Below, piece after piece: positions 7,378-14,076 of a DNA stretch of 27,099 nucleotides. The notes under the pieces were generated by a model. The model was not told where the DNA came from, ran no database searches, and saw only the letters and a program-made list of their open reading frames with translations. Numbering within the stretch: position 1 is the stretch's first letter; the number at the start of each line of letters is the position of its first letter. Position numbers and translations under genes: made by a program. This DNA comes from Candidatus Daviesbacteria bacterium RIFCSPHIGHO2_02_FULL_39_12. GTDB lineage: Bacteria > Patescibacteriota > Microgenomatia > Daviesbacterales > UBA10151. Location: positions 1-27,099 of the forward strand of contig MFCX01000022.1 of assembly GCA_001777055.1 (NCBI GenBank). Reading direction: 5' to 3'.

Positions 7378-10300
7378 TTACAAAATCCTGGCTAAGTATT
7401 GTCCGGTATAGGAAGATTTAACTTTGGCAATATCTTTTGGAGTCCCTTCGGCTACAATTTTTCCACCTTCATTGCCGCCTTCCGGGCCTAAATCTATTAC
7501 CCAATCTGTGTTCTTTATTACGTCTAAATTATGCTCTATAATAATAACCGTATTCCCAAAATTCACCAGCCTTCTTAAGATTGTCAAAAGCCTTTCTATA
7601 TCCGCAAAATGCAAACCTGTGGTTGGTTCATCCAAGATATAAACGGTGCGACCTGTCTGGCGCTTGGAAAGTTCTGCAGAAAGCTTAATCCTTTGCGCTT
7701 CTCCTCCGGATAAAGTCGGGGCCAGTTGTCCCAGTCTAATATATCCCAATCCCACATCATTTAATACCTGAATTTTATTTTTAATTTGAGGAATATTTTC
7801 AAAAAACTTTAAAGCCCCCTCAACTGTCATATCCAAAACATCTGCAATGTTTTTGTCTTTAAAATGAATCTCCAATGCCTCTCTGTTATAACGCTTTCCA
7901 TTGCACGATTCACAAGTGACATATACATCAGGCAAAAACTGCATTTCTATTTTAATTTGTCCTTCACCCTCACAAACTTCACACCTGCCACCTTTAACAT
8001 TAAAAGAAAACCTGCCGGGTCTGAAACCTCTGATTTTGGCCTCCGGTGAGTTAGCAAATAAATCCCTGATAAAAGTAAATGCTCCTGTATAAGTTGCGGG
8101 ATTGGATCGGGGGGTCCGGCCGATAGATGACTGATCGACCAATACTACTTTATCCAAATATTCCGTACCTTCTAAGCCTTTATGTACTCCGGGTTTTTCC
8201 CTGGAATGGTAGATTTTTTGAGCTAAAGCTTTATATAAGATGTCGTTGATCAGCGTGGATTTACCGGAACCGGAAACTCCGGTGACGGCTACAAACTGAC
8301 CTAAAGGGATATCTACATTAATACCTTTTAGATTATGTTCTTGAGCACCAAGAATTTTCAGCTTGTGATTATTGTTCGAGCTGGTCGAGAACATACCTTT
8401 AGAACTATTAATATTTTTTATGGTAACTTCTCGACTCACTTCGTTCGCTCGAAGAATATTAGATTTAATCTCAACCTTCCTTTTACCGGATAAATATTGA
8501 CCGGTCAGCGAGTTGGAATTTTTCATAATATCTGCCGGAGACCCTTGGGCCACAATTTCTCCTCCGTGTTCCCCCGCGCCCGGACCAATTTCCACCAGTA
8601 AATCCGCGCTTTCCATAGTTTCCGCATCATGCTCATTAACAATCACAGTGTTACCCAAATCCCGAAGCTTTTTAAGGGTTTCTATAAGTCTGATATTATC
8701 TCGTTGGTGTAAACCTATAGACGGCTCATCTAAAACATATAAAACTCCGGATAAGCCTGAACCAATTTGGGAAGCCAGCCTGATTCTTTGTGACTCCCCT
8801 CCTGCTAAAGTCATGGCAGTTCTGTCTAAAGTCAGGTAATCCAGTCCCACGTCAATTAAAAATTGCAGTCTGGATTTTATTTCTTTAACAATAGGTGTGG
8901 CAATGATGGATTCTCTTTCTGATAGGATTGAAGTATACGATAATTTTTTAATCCATTCCAACCCTTCTTTAATAGACATTGTGGTTACCTCCGCGATATT
9001 CAATCCGTCAATCGCCACGGAAAGAGCCTCATCTTTTAGTCTTTGTCCCTTACACTTTGGGCAAGTTTCTTTATACATATATTTTTCTATCTCTTGCTTT
9101 ACCCAACCGGATTCAGTTTCTTTATATCTTTCCATTAAATATAAGACTAACCCATCAAATTCTGCGTAAAAGTGAGTCCACCTGCCCTGGCGGTTTTTGC
9201 CTTCTACCTTAAATTGTTCATCCTTTGATCCATGCAGCAAAACCTGCCTGGCTTTATCAGTTAAACTACCCAGCCTGGTTCCTAAATCAAATCCATATTC
9301 TTTCCCTACTGCTTCGATTAATCTGGTAAACCAGGTATCTGCCCCTGCCAGCTTTTGCATTGGCAAAACGCCTCCCTCATCAATAGAAAGTATAGGATTT
9401 AAGATACTCTCCGGATCAATTTCCAGTAAAGATCCTAAACCATTACAAGTCGGACAAGCACCATGAGGAGAATTAAAGGAAAAAAGCCTTGGCTCAACTT
9501 CGGATAAAGCTATGTTATCAACAGGACAGGCAAATCTTTCAGAATAAAGATGATCTTTCATCTTTTTGGGATTAGTAGGAAATTCCAAAGACGCATCCAA
9601 TACCTCAGATACCAGTACTGATCCTTCACCTAATTTAAGCGCTGTTTCAATACTTTGTGACAATCTTGAGTAAATAGTTTGATCATGAGTACTTTTGCTG
9701 TCCAAAATCAAACGATCTACTAGTGCATCAATTGTGTGTTTGTTAGTTTTAATTAAAACTAAATCTTCACTTAAATCCCTTACTTGCCCGTCAACCCTAA
9801 CCCTGGAAAATCCCTTCTTTCTTAAATCTTCAAATAAACCGGAATATTCCCCCTTCCTGTCTTTAATAATTGAAGCAAGAATCATAATTCTCCTTCCCTT
9901 CTTTATCATTCTGGCTTGTCCAGAATCAGATTCTGGTGTCGCTTTGCTCCCCAGAATGACACTTTGCACAATTTGCTCTACACTCATACGGGAGATTTCC
10001 CTGCCGCAAACAGGACAATGAGGATGACCAATTCTTGCAAAAAGCAGCCTCAAATAATCATAAATTTCAGTTGTAGTGCCAACTGTTGAACGGGGATTGT
10101 GGGAAACTCCTTTTTGGTCAATGGAAATAGCCGGGGATAAACCTTCTATCAAATCTACATCAGGCTTATCCATTACCCCTAAAAACTGCCTGGCATAAGC
10201 TGATAAGGATTCTACATATCTTCTTTGACCCTCTGCATAAAGGGTATCAAAAGCCAAGGAAGATTTGCCGGATCCGGAAATTCCGGTAAAAACTATTAAT

Positions 10301-10380
10301 TTGTTTTTAGGCAGCTCAAGATCAATATTTTTAAGATTATGTTCCCGAGCGCCTTTGATCGTAATTTTATCTATTGCCAT
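7378..10380 (-). CDS. uvrA: UvrABC system protein A (excinuclease ATPase), with in-frame repeat inserts
   Basis: UvrA is the damage-sensing ABC ATPase dimer of nucleotide excision repair. Motifs run in order: Walker A GISGSGKS (33-40), an N-terminal CPVC pair (122-125), a Cys cluster around FACPVDN...CPTCNG, ABC signature LAGGESQRIRLASQ, linker, second Walker A GVSGSGKST, the Zn-finger CEVCEGEGQIK...CESCNGKRYN, second signature LSGGEAQRIKLSAEL, and Walker B ILDEPTTGLH. At 1000 residues it exceeds the usual ~940. The excess is explained by palindromic inserts at about residues 142-158 and in the linker at about 643-668. No Shine-Dalgarno precedes the ATG; a TTCCAA-N17-TAAGAT pair (10444-10449 / 10421-10426) is a weak promoter candidate, with a LexA-box-like element downstream of it. 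Confidence 0.97.
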   Translation of the reverse strand: MAIDKITIKGAREHNLKNIDLELPKNKLIVFTGISGSGKSSLAFDTLYAEGQRRYVESLSAYARQFLGVMDKPDVDLIEGLSPAISIDQKGVSHNPRSTVGTTTEIYDYLRLLFARIGHPHCPVCGREISRMSVEQIVQSVILGSKATPESDSGQARMIKKGRRIMILASIIKDRKGEYSGLFEDLRKKGFSRVRVDGQVRDLSEDLVLIKTNKHTIDALVDRLILDSKSTHDQTIYSRLSQSIETALKLGEGSVLVSEVLDASLEFPTNPKKMKDHLYSERFACPVDNIALSEVEPRLFSFNSPHGACPTCNGLGSLLEIDPESILNPILSIDEGGVLPMQKLAGADTWFTRLIEAVGKEYGFDLGTRLGSLTDKARQVLLHGSKDEQFKVEGKNRQGRWTHFYAEFDGLVLYLMERYKETESGWVKQEIEKYMYKETCPKCKGQRLKDEALSVAIDGLNIAEVTTMSIKEGLEWIKKLSYTSILSERESIIATPIVKEIKSRLQFLIDVGLDYLTLDRTAMTLAGGESQRIRLASQIGSGLSGVLYVLDEPSIGLHQRDNIRLIETLKKLRDLGNTVIVNEHDAETMESADLLVEIGPGAGEHGGEIVAQGSPADIMKNSNSLTGQYLSGKRKVEIKSNILRANEVSREVTIKNINSSKGMFSTSSNNNHKLKILGAQEHNLKGINVDIPLGQFVAVTGVSGSGKSTLINDILYKALAQKIYHSREKPGVHKGLEGTEYLDKVVLVDQSSIGRTPRSNPATYTGAFTFIRDLFANSPEAKIRGFRPGRFSFNVKGGRCEVCEGEGQIKIEMQFLPDVYVTCESCNGKRYNREALEIHFKDKNIADVLDMTVEGALKFFENIPQIKNKIQVLNDVGLGYIRLGQLAPTLSGGEAQRIKLSAELSKRQTGRTVYILDEPTTGLHFADIERLLTILRRLVNFGNTVIIIEHNLDVIKNTDWVIDLGPEGGNEGGKIVAEGTPKDIAKVKSSYTGQYLARIL
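8374..8392. repeat. Palindromic insert GTTCGAGCTGGTCGAGAAC in the uvrA linker
   Basis: Near-perfect inverted repeat (GTTCGA / TCGAGAAC with one bulge) encoding FSTSSNN between the two UvrA halves, a region where most UvrA proteins have only a short basic linker. Probably a dispersed repeat captured in frame. Confidence 0.6.
8427..8454. repeat. Second palindromic insert in the uvrA linker
   Basis: CTTCTCGA ... TCGAAG arms around ACTCACTTCGTTCGC. It encodes LRANEVSRE on the minus strand. I recall strings of this type as dispersed repeats in many bacterial genomes. It lies 34 bp from the preceding insert, in the same linker. Confidence 0.6.
9906..9959. repeat. 54-bp double palindrome inserted in frame in uvrA
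   Basis: Outer arms TCATTCTGG (9906-9914) and CCAGAATGA (9951-9959) enclose an inner perfect hairpin CCAGAATC-A-GATTCTGG (9920-9936). The length is 18 codons, so frame is kept. It encodes UvrA residues about 142-158 (SKATPESDSGQAR...), extra sequence between SVEQIV and RRIMILA compared with ordinary UvrA. Confidence 0.75.
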
Positions 10381-10392
10381 ATAGTGGAGGAC

Positions 10393-10407
10393 GAACTTTT
10401 CCCGAAA
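10393..10407 (-). promoter_or_regulatory. Candidate LexA operator of uvrA
   Basis: Minus-strand TTTCGGGAAAAGTTC, centred about 20 nt before the uvrA ATG. Its two TTC half-sites are 11 bp apart. The same pattern occurs at 13254-13268 (uvrB) and 13312-13326 (lexA). Inference only; no operator is established for this lineage here. Confidence 0.5.
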
Positions 10408-10526
10408 AGCTCAAGCAGATATCTTAACAAAATTTACAGCATTTTGGAAGCTTGATGTTAGTAACTGCTGGATGTCATTGAGAGCGATCCGCCGGCTGGC
10501 AGAGAGCGTAGCAATCTAGTAACTCT

Positions 10527-10579
10527 TTTATTTGATCCCGCAATCTGGCTGCTTCTTCAAAATCTAAAATTTGGGCTGC
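10527..10579. repeat. 53-bp exact copy of the uvrB 3' end (left copy)
   Basis: Identical to 11234-11286 in direct orientation. Weaker similarity continues to about 10588, with mismatches at 10580, 10582 and 10586. On the minus strand it reads AAQILDFEEAARLRDQIKEL like UvrB, but a TAA replaces the Gln codon just before it and the tail runs into unrelated codons, so it is a non-coding relic. With the uvrB copy it brackets the toxin-antitoxin-like cassette. Confidence 0.9.
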
Positions 10580-10587
10580 TTATTTTA

Positions 10588-10596
10588 TGATAAGAT
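10588..10596 (+). promoter_or_regulatory. Extended -10 (TGA-TAAGAT) of the DUF4258/YgiT cassette
   Basis: A TG-N-TAAGAT extended -10 ends 6 nt before the ATG at 10603, predicting a leaderless or nearly leaderless mRNA. It sits exactly where similarity to the uvrB end fades, so the promoter may have arisen at that junction. Confidence 0.5.
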
Positions 10597-10602
10597 TTCC
10601 AT

Positions 10603-10911
10603 ATGGATCTCAGAGTAATTAGGCGGAAGATTAAACTAGGAGAATACGATCTTTCTTATCATGCCCATACAGAACGGCAGGAAGAAGAAATTACTACAAG
10701 CGAGGTTGAACAGACTCTTCTTAAGAGTGGTATAATTGAAACCTATCCGGAAGATCCAAGAGGTAAAAGTTGTTTAATCGGGAACAAAAAATTACATGTT
10801 GTTTGTGGATTTAGAAGGAATAGGCTTTTGGTAGTAACTGTTTATCGACCAAAGCCTCCTACCTGGATAGATTACAAAACTAGAGCAAAGGAGTTAAAAA
10901 GCCGTGAATAA
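10603..10911 (+). CDS. DUF4258 protein, probable toxin of a toxin-antitoxin-like pair
   Basis: A 102-residue basic protein with the DUF4258 pattern: YDLSYHAHTERQEE (the family's 'S-x-H-A-x-x-R-x-x-E'), GIIETYPEDPRGKSCLIG, LHVVCGF and VTVYRPKPPTWID. DUF4258 proteins are commonly found beside small antitoxin-like or zinc-ribbon genes and are thought to have an RNase-like fold; toxicity here is inferred. The next gene, a YgiT-type zinc-finger protein, overlaps by 8 bases, so the pair is translationally coupled. The cassette lies on the opposite strand between uvrB and uvrA and is flanked by the duplicated uvrB end. Its ATG is preceded by an extended -10 only 6 nt away. Confidence 0.8.
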   Translation: MDLRVIRRKIKLGEYDLSYHAHTERQEEEITTSEVEQTLLKSGIIETYPEDPRGKSCLIGNKKLHVVCGFRRNRLLVVTVYRPKPPTWIDYKTRAKELKSRE

Positions 10912-11140
10912 ATGCTATTTTTGTGGAGGCAGGACTAAGGTTAAAAAAGTAAGTGTCGATTTCCGCTGGGCAGGTAAACTTTTCGTGGTAGAAAATGTTC
11001 CTGTGGAAATTTGTGATCAATGCGGAGAGAGATATTATAGTGCAGAAGTTTCTAAAAAAATTGATAAATTAGTCAAAAAACAAAAATCTTCTAAAGAACC
11101 TGAAAGAATCTTAGAAGTTCCTGTCTTCAGCTGGCAATAA
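10904..11140 (+). CDS. YgiT-type zinc-finger protein, probable antitoxin
   Basis: A 78-residue protein with the four-cysteine zinc site of MqsA/YgiT N-domains: CYFCGG (Cys4, Cys7) and CDQCGERYYSAEV (Cys38, Cys41). The VPVEICDQCGERYYSAEVSKKID stretch is typical. It lacks the C-terminal helix-turn-helix DNA-binding domain of MqsA, so autoregulation, if any, must work differently. It starts with GTG at 10904 inside the end of the DUF4258 gene (ATG-less coupling). The stop codon lies within a 16-bp sequence (11136-11151) that recurs at 26974-26989 next to another palindrome. Confidence 0.8.
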   Translation: MNKCYFCGGRTKVKKVSVDFRWAGKLFVVENVPVEICDQCGERYYSAEVSKKIDKLVKKQKSSKEPERILEVPVFSWQ

Positions 11141-11146
11141 ATCCCT

Positions 11147-11164
11147 CCCCGAGACTAGTCTCGG
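11147..11164. repeat. Perfect 18-bp palindrome CCCGAGACTAGTCTCGGG
   Basis: Follows the zinc-finger gene stop codon directly. No U-tract follows on either strand. The 16 bases leading into it (11136-11151) are identical to those leading into the hairpin at 26984-27005, so it looks like a dispersed palindromic element rather than a terminator. Confidence 0.65.
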
Positions 11165-11198
11165 GATATCCAACCAAAGGGGGGACAAGTTTATGTAG

Positions 11199-11213
11199 CC
11201 ACCTAAGAGGTGG
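11199..11213. repeat. Small hairpin CCACCT-AAG-AGGTGG after uvrB
   Basis: Six-bp perfect stem, 3-nt loop, a few bases after the uvrB stop codon (minus strand). It might end or protect the uvrB transcript, but no U-run follows. Confidence 0.4.
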
Positions 11214-11217
11214 GAAG

Positions 11218-13230
11218 TTAAACTTTTAATTCCTTTATTTGATCCCGCAATCTGGCTGCTTCTTCAAAATCTAAAATTTGGGCTGCCTGTTTCATTTGTT
11301 CCTCTAAAAGTTTAATCATTTTTGCCCGTTCTTTAGCAGGAATTTGGTCAACGCTCAAAATCTGCTTTCCAACTTCTTTTTCAACTTCCTCTACTTTTTC
11401 AATTAATCTGTCCCTTAATCCTTTCTCGATATTTTTCGGAGTAATATTATGCTTTTTATTATATTCCAGCTGGTATTTTCTTCTTCTTTCCACCTCATCT
11501 ATGGCAGCTTTCATAGAACGGGTTATCTTGTCCGCATACATAATCACTTGCCCGTTAATATTCCTGGCTGCCCTGCCCATGGTTTGAATCAAAGAAGTCC
11601 GGGAACGCAAGAATCCTTCCTTATCCGCATCCAAAATCACCACCAAAGTTACCTCCGGCAAATCCAGTCCTTCCCTAAGCAGATTAATTCCTACAATTAC
11701 ATCAAACTCCCCCAGTCTTAAAGACTGCAAAATATCTGATCTTTCCAAAGTAGCAATATCAGAATGTAAATAATGCGCTTTAATCCCCTGCTCCTTTAAA
11801 TAATCTGATAAATCTTCTGCCATTCTTTTAGTCAAAGTTGTGATCAAAACTCTTTCTTTGTTCGCAACTCTCTTTGCTACCTCAACCATGACATCCTGTA
11901 TCTGGTCTTGAGTAGGACGGACGCTAATTTGCGGGTCCACAATCCCTGTCGGTCTGACCAACTGTTCGACCACCACACACCCGGTGTGGGTTTGAGTTGA
12001 CACACCGGGTGTGTGTCCTGGACAGGCCAATGATAATTCATAATCATCCGGAGTAGCTGACACATAAACAGACTGATTTATCCGTCTTTGAAATTCATCA
12101 AATTTTAAGGGCCGGTTATCTAAAGCAGAAGGCAGCCTAAACCCAAAATCTATTAACGTTTCTTTGCGGGATCTGTCCCCGTTATACATACCTCTGATTT
12201 GAGGTAAAGTAATATGTGATTCATCTATAATTAATAAGTAATCTTTTGGGAAATATTCCATTAAAGTATAAGGAGGGTCACCTGGGTTTCTACCATCAAA
12301 ATACCTGGAATAATTCTCAATTCCGTTACAATAGCCAAACTCCTGAATCATCTCCAGATCATATCCGGTTCTCTGCTCTATTCTCTGCGCTTCCAACAAT
12401 TTATTGTGTTTTCTTAAATCTTTAATCCTTAATCTTAAATCTTCTTCAATTTGTTTCATAGCCGGAATTAATCTTTGCTCCGGAGTTATATAGTGTTTGG
12501 CAGGATAAATACTGATGGTTTGAGGTGTAGGAGTTACAGAGCCTGTCAAAGGATCTAAAACAGAAACCCGCTCTATTTTATCCCCTAACAGTTGAATTCT
12601 AATTGCCTGCTCAGCATAGGAGGGAAAAATATCAATCGTATCCCCTTTTACCCTGTATGTTGAACGTTTAAAATCAATGTCATTTCTTACGTAAAACATT
12701 TTAGTTAGCATCTTTAAAATTGATTCAAAGCCAACTCTAACTCCCTCCTTGATTTCTAAAAGCGCTCCTTTATATTCCACAGGGTTACCTAAGTTATAAA
12801 TGCAGGAAACCGAGGCCACAACCACTACATCACGGCGGGTCATTAAAGAAGTAGTGGCAGAAAGACGAAGCTTTTCAATTTCTTCATTAATTTGTGTTTC
12901 TTTTTCTATATAAGTATCGGATTGAGGGATATACGCTTCAGGCTGATAGTAGTCATAGTAGGATACAAAATATTCCACGGCATTGTTTGGGAAAATAGAC
13001 CTGAATTCCTGGGCCAGCTGACCTGCTAAGGTTTTATTGTGGGAGATCACCAGAGCTGGACGCTGGACAGCTTGAATTACATTTGCCATGGTAAAAGTTT
13101 TACCGCTACCCGTAACTCCAAGCAAAACTTGGTGTTGCTGACTAGAATTCAACCCCTTTACAAGCCTTTCTATAGCTTGGGGCTGATCTCCTGTAGGCTT
13201 AAAATTGGAAGCAATCTGGAATTTAGACAT
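11218..13230 (-). CDS. uvrB: UvrABC system protein B, with a palindromic in-frame insert
   Basis: UvrB is the helicase-like factor that verifies damage and recruits UvrC. Visible in order: Walker A GVTGSGKTFTM (about 39-49), the beta-hairpin YFVSYYDYYQPEAYIPQSDTYI, the interaction domain with YFDGRNPGDPPYTL, Walker B LLIIDESH, YVSATP (motif III), helicase motifs V-VI (VGINLLREGLDLPEV, QTMGRAARN) and the C-terminal UVR domain (FEEAARLRDQIKEL) for UvrC. At 670 residues it is normal length plus an insert: after SATPDDYELSL come about 16 extra residues (ACPGHTPGVSTQTHTG) encoded by a 15-bp-arm palindrome. ATG is 8 nt after an extended -10 (TGG-TATAAT). Its 3' end is duplicated at 10527-10579. Divergent from lexA. 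Confidence 0.97.
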   Translation of the reverse strand: MSKFQIASNFKPTGDQPQAIERLVKGLNSSQQHQVLLGVTGSGKTFTMANVIQAVQRPALVISHNKTLAGQLAQEFRSIFPNNAVEYFVSYYDYYQPEAYIPQSDTYIEKETQINEEIEKLRLSATTSLMTRRDVVVVASVSCIYNLGNPVEYKGALLEIKEGVRVGFESILKMLTKMFYVRNDIDFKRSTYRVKGDTIDIFPSYAEQAIRIQLLGDKIERVSVLDPLTGSVTPTPQTISIYPAKHYITPEQRLIPAMKQIEEDLRLRIKDLRKHNKLLEAQRIEQRTGYDLEMIQEFGYCNGIENYSRYFDGRNPGDPPYTLMEYFPKDYLLIIDESHITLPQIRGMYNGDRSRKETLIDFGFRLPSALDNRPLKFDEFQRRINQSVYVSATPDDYELSLACPGHTPGVSTQTHTGCVVVEQLVRPTGIVDPQISVRPTQDQIQDVMVEVAKRVANKERVLITTLTKRMAEDLSDYLKEQGIKAHYLHSDIATLERSDILQSLRLGEFDVIVGINLLREGLDLPEVTLVVILDADKEGFLRSRTSLIQTMGRAARNINGQVIMYADKITRSMKAAIDEVERRRKYQLEYNKKHNITPKNIEKGLRDRLIEKVEEVEKEVGKQILSVDQIPAKERAKMIKLLEEQMKQAAQILDFEEAARLRDQIKELKV
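11234..11286. repeat. 53-bp direct repeat, uvrB copy (right copy)
   Basis: The functional 3' end of uvrB, identical base for base to 10527-10579. The 654 bp between the copies hold the two-gene cassette and two palindromes. Confidence 0.9.
11974..12015. repeat. 42-bp palindromic element inserted in frame in uvrB
   Basis: Arms CACACACCCGGTGTG (11974-11988) and CACACCGGGTGTGTG (12001-12015) are perfect reverse complements (15 bp), with a 12-nt loop. Each arm is itself nearly palindromic. It encodes HTPGVSTQTHTG in UvrB. A related ACACCNGGTGT core occurs inside the PEP-synthase-like gene at 20218-20230. Confidence 0.8.
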
Positions 13231-13238
13231 AACAACTC

Positions 13239-13268
13239 ATTATACCATTGTCTGAATAAAACCCGAAA
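13239..13268 (-). promoter_or_regulatory. uvrB promoter with candidate LexA operator
   Basis: TATAAT (13244-13239, minus) preceded by TGG forms an extended -10, 8 nt before the uvrB ATG. TTTCGGGTTTTATTC (13268-13254) overlies the -35 position. The TTC half-sites are 11 bp apart, as in the lexA and uvrA elements. A repressor there would block polymerase directly. Confidence 0.6.
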
Positions 13269-13304
13269 GACTATATTGACGTTATTTGATATAAAAGATA
13301 CCAG

Positions 13305-13334
13305 TTGACAAGTTCGGGATAAATTTGGTATTGT
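13305..13334 (+). promoter_or_regulatory. lexA promoter with candidate LexA operator in the spacer
   Basis: TTGACA (13305-13310), 18-bp spacer, TATTGT (13329-13334), then 6 nt to the lexA ATG: a leaderless layout. GTTCGGGATAAATTT (13312-13326) fills the spacer and matches the uvrB and uvrA elements, fitting autorepression. Confidence 0.6.
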
Positions 13335-13340
13335 TTTGGT

Positions 13341-13958
13341 ATGCCTATAACTTTATACCGCAGACAAAAAGAGATTTTAGATTTCCTTAAACAATACATC
13401 AATAAATATGGCTATTCCCCTACTTTAGGAGAAATTGCAAATGCAATCGGTGTTTCCTCCCTAGCTACAGTCCACGAACATTTGCAAACTTTGGTCCAAA
13501 AAGGGGTAATTAAAAGGTTTGAAGGAGCAGTCAGAGGCATTGAAGTTTTGGATCAAACTGTTGCTTCGCATTTACAGGGTGTTGAACTGCCCATCCTAGG
13601 TTATATTGCTGCCGGCCAGCCCATCATGGCGTATACTGACCCGGATGCTTCCATTAAAGTAGCGCCATCCATGGTTTCAGGTAAAAGAAGATCATACGTT
13701 TTGCAGGTTAAAGGGGATTCTATGATTGAGGATGGAATATTAGACGGCGACTATGTCATTATTGAAGAGCAGAAATTAGCCAATGACGGCGATATAGTGG
13801 TAGCTTTACTGGATAATGGTTTGGCCACTTTAAAAAGATTTTTCAGAGAAGTAGATAGAATCAGGCTTGAGCCTGCCAATTCCTCCATGCAGCCAATCTA
13901 TGCTACGGATGTAAAAATTCAAGGTAAATGCGTCGGAGTAATCAGAAGATTTCAATAG
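13341..13958 (+). CDS. lexA: SOS repressor LexA
   Basis: LexA represses DNA-repair genes until RecA filaments trigger its self-cleavage. The 205-residue product has a winged helix-turn-helix at about 8-68 (SPTLGEIANAIGVSSLATVHEHLQ is the recognition region) and an S24-type peptidase domain. The Ala91-Gly92 scissile bond (GYIAAGQPI), nucleophile Ser127 (KGDSMIEDG) and general base Lys165 (LATLKRF) are all present, so it should be autocleavable. It is divergent from uvrB with a 110-bp shared regulatory region, and the TTC-N8-TTC-type elements next to lexA, uvrB and uvrA are good candidates for its binding site. Start: ATG 6 nt after the -10. Confidence 0.96.
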   Translation: MPITLYRRQKEILDFLKQYINKYGYSPTLGEIANAIGVSSLATVHEHLQTLVQKGVIKRFEGAVRGIEVLDQTVASHLQGVELPILGYIAAGQPIMAYTDPDASIKVAPSMVSGKRRSYVLQVKGDSMIEDGILDGDYVIIEEQKLANDGDIVVALLDNGLATLKRFFREVDRIRLEPANSSMQPIYATDVKIQGKCVGVIRRFQ

Positions 13959-13981
13959 ATGATTATTTTTTAGATGCACTT

Positions 13982-14010
13982 TTGACAAAACCTTCAAAGG
14001 CTGTGACAAT
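13982..14010 (+). promoter_or_regulatory. Promoter TTGACA-N17-GACAAT of the reductase gene
   Basis: Same -35, spacer length and -10 as the promoter at 1325-1353. It gives a leader of about 60 nt that holds a Shine-Dalgarno and a tiny frame (14034-14063) before the reductase ATG at 14077. A TATAAT at 14030-14035 is an alternative -10. Confidence 0.6.
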
Positions 14011-14033
14011 AAAATGGAAGGAGATGGTATATA

Positions 14034-14063
14034 ATGGATACTCAAGTGAAATGTCCAATGTAA
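14034..14063 (+). CDS. Possible leader peptide MDTQVKCPM
   Basis: ATG followed by eight more codons and TAA, preceded by AAGGAG (14018-14023) at a 10-nt spacing. The reductase itself has no Shine-Dalgarno and starts 13 nt after this stop, so the small frame could feed ribosomes to it. Alternatively it is the stump of a lost gene. Translation is unproven. Confidence 0.3.
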   Translation: MDTQVKCPM

Positions 14064-14076
14064 TGCTAGAAATACT

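Noticed and set aside
8513..8839. Long plus-strand open frames across uvrA
   Set aside because: Antisense shadows of a clearly coding, conserved gene.
11147..11213. Rho-independent terminators between the zinc-finger gene and uvrB
   Set aside because: Perfect palindromes but no U-tract on either strand, and one belongs to a repeated element.
12414..12445. AATCTTAAATC-type repeats in uvrB as another insert
   Set aside because: The encoded segment (LRLRIKDLRKHNKLLEAQRI) has normal UvrB length and pattern, so nothing is inserted.
13298..13342. ATACCA/TGGTAT inverted and direct repeats at the lexA promoter as the LexA operator
   Set aside because: Half-sites are too far apart (22 bp) and are not found at the uvrA promoter; the TTCGGG element is shared by all three genes.
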